A DNA stretch of 51,547 bases from Klebsiella pneumoniae. GTDB taxonomy: Bacteria > Pseudomonadota > Gammaproteobacteria > Pseudomonadales > CAMAPQ01. Each line of letters starts with the position of its first letter. Within the stretch, counting starts at the first letter, position 1. Shown here one piece after another: positions 51,262-51,547 of this stretch. The stretch lies in the NCBI GenBank assembly GCA_945860125.1, contig CAMAPQ010000009.1, forward strand, positions 1 to 51,547, read 5' to 3'. The translations under genes and the position numbers were made by a program. The notes under the pieces were generated by a model. The model saw only the letters and a program-made list of their open reading frames with translations. It was not told the DNA's origin and did no database searches.

Positions 51262-51547
51262 GGTACTAAGGTACTTTCATTACGAAAAGGCTGGGGGAAA
51301 AAACGAATTGCGATTGTTCATGAGCGAGAAGATTTAACAGATGCGCCGCGTTTTTTAATTACCAACGCGAAGAATTGGAGTGGCGGAAAAATGATTCAGG
51401 AGTGGTCTTACCGATGGCCGTGCGAATTTTTTCATGAGTTTATAAAGGGGCAAGTAGGGCTTGAGAAAGCGCAGGTACGCAACGAAAAGGCGGTCAGAAA
51501 GCACCTTTGTTTAAGTTGTTTATCGCAGTCAATTCTTCAAATTCTGC
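51250..51547 (+). pseudogene. Transposase C-terminal fragment (runs off right edge)
   Basis: An open frame of 99 codons with no stop before the edge encodes FLITNAKNWSGGKMIQEWSY, RWPCEFFHEFIKGQVGLEKA and QVRNEKAVRKHLCLS. This is the closing part of a DDE (IS4-like) transposase: the WSYRW..E.FHEF..Q.GLE..QVR block carries the catalytic Glu. A TAA stop in the same frame at 51238-51240 shows the N-terminal and middle catalytic parts are missing, so it is a relic unless the start lies in another frame. Whether it belongs to the same element as the terminal repeat at 50973 is unclear. Confidence 0.75.

Overview
The window reads as chromosomal DNA of a low-GC gammaproteobacterium. The evidence is the conserved block thrS - infC - rpmI - rplT - pheS - pheT - ihfA, an LptD/SurA envelope pair, GalU, ExoIII, two phasins (pointing to polyhydroxyalkanoate granules) and many c-di-GMP and outer-membrane proteins. 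I cannot name the genus. The left and right edges carry insertion-sequence material, and two families of small dispersed repeats run through the window.

Layout. 1-144: end of an IS whose 17-base terminal repeat supplies the stop codon of a small membrane protein. 142-5496: that protein, a trypsin-like protease with a GlyGly-CTERM tail, and a YfiR/YfiN-type c-di-GMP pair. 5459-8276: three overlapping genes for a polyprenyl-phosphate glycosyltransferase module (GT2, LAB_N, GT39/ArnT-like). 8423-12000: a REC-Hpt-like-REC-GGDEF regulator, a TetR regulator and a periplasmic binding protein. 12118-14715: DUF4266 lipoprotein, DUF3570 beta-barrel and ApbE flavin transferase. 14745-17899: galU and a 675-residue membrane-anchored coiled-coil protein.

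17915-22302 (minus strand) is a compact operon-like run. It encodes a Cys-rich precursor with EGKCG repeats (HvfA type), an MNIO/DUF692 maturase (HvfB), a DUF2063 partner (HvfC) and a DoxX-like membrane protein (HvfX), followed by overlapping YdcF-type and exonuclease III genes. This is a copper-binding ribosomally made, post-translationally modified peptide system of the Hvf/bufferin class.

25168-30334 is the most novel-looking part. Two divergent arms encode three small secreted proteins, each apparently built from two copies of a repeat ending in V-x-I-G-S, a 44-residue lipoprotein, an OmpA-type lipoprotein, a small secreted HfaA-like protein and a CsgG/HfaB-like lipoprotein fused to a peptidoglycan-binding domain. 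I read it as a fibre or adhesin secretion and anchoring locus distantly like curli or holdfast-anchor systems; this is inference.

30471-39031: dihydroorotase, a tandem PTPS/QueD-like protein, a beta-barrel protein, a Cys-rich autotransporter translationally coupled to lptD, then surA. 39303-47709: a phasin, then ihfA, pheT, pheS, rplT, rpmI, infC (starting at AUU, so longer than ATG/GTG/TTG-based calling suggests), thrS and tRNA-Val. 47817-50927: a CHASE-domain hybrid histidine kinase with two receivers and Hpt. 50973-51547: another copy of the IS terminal repeat and a transposase C-terminal fragment running off the edge.
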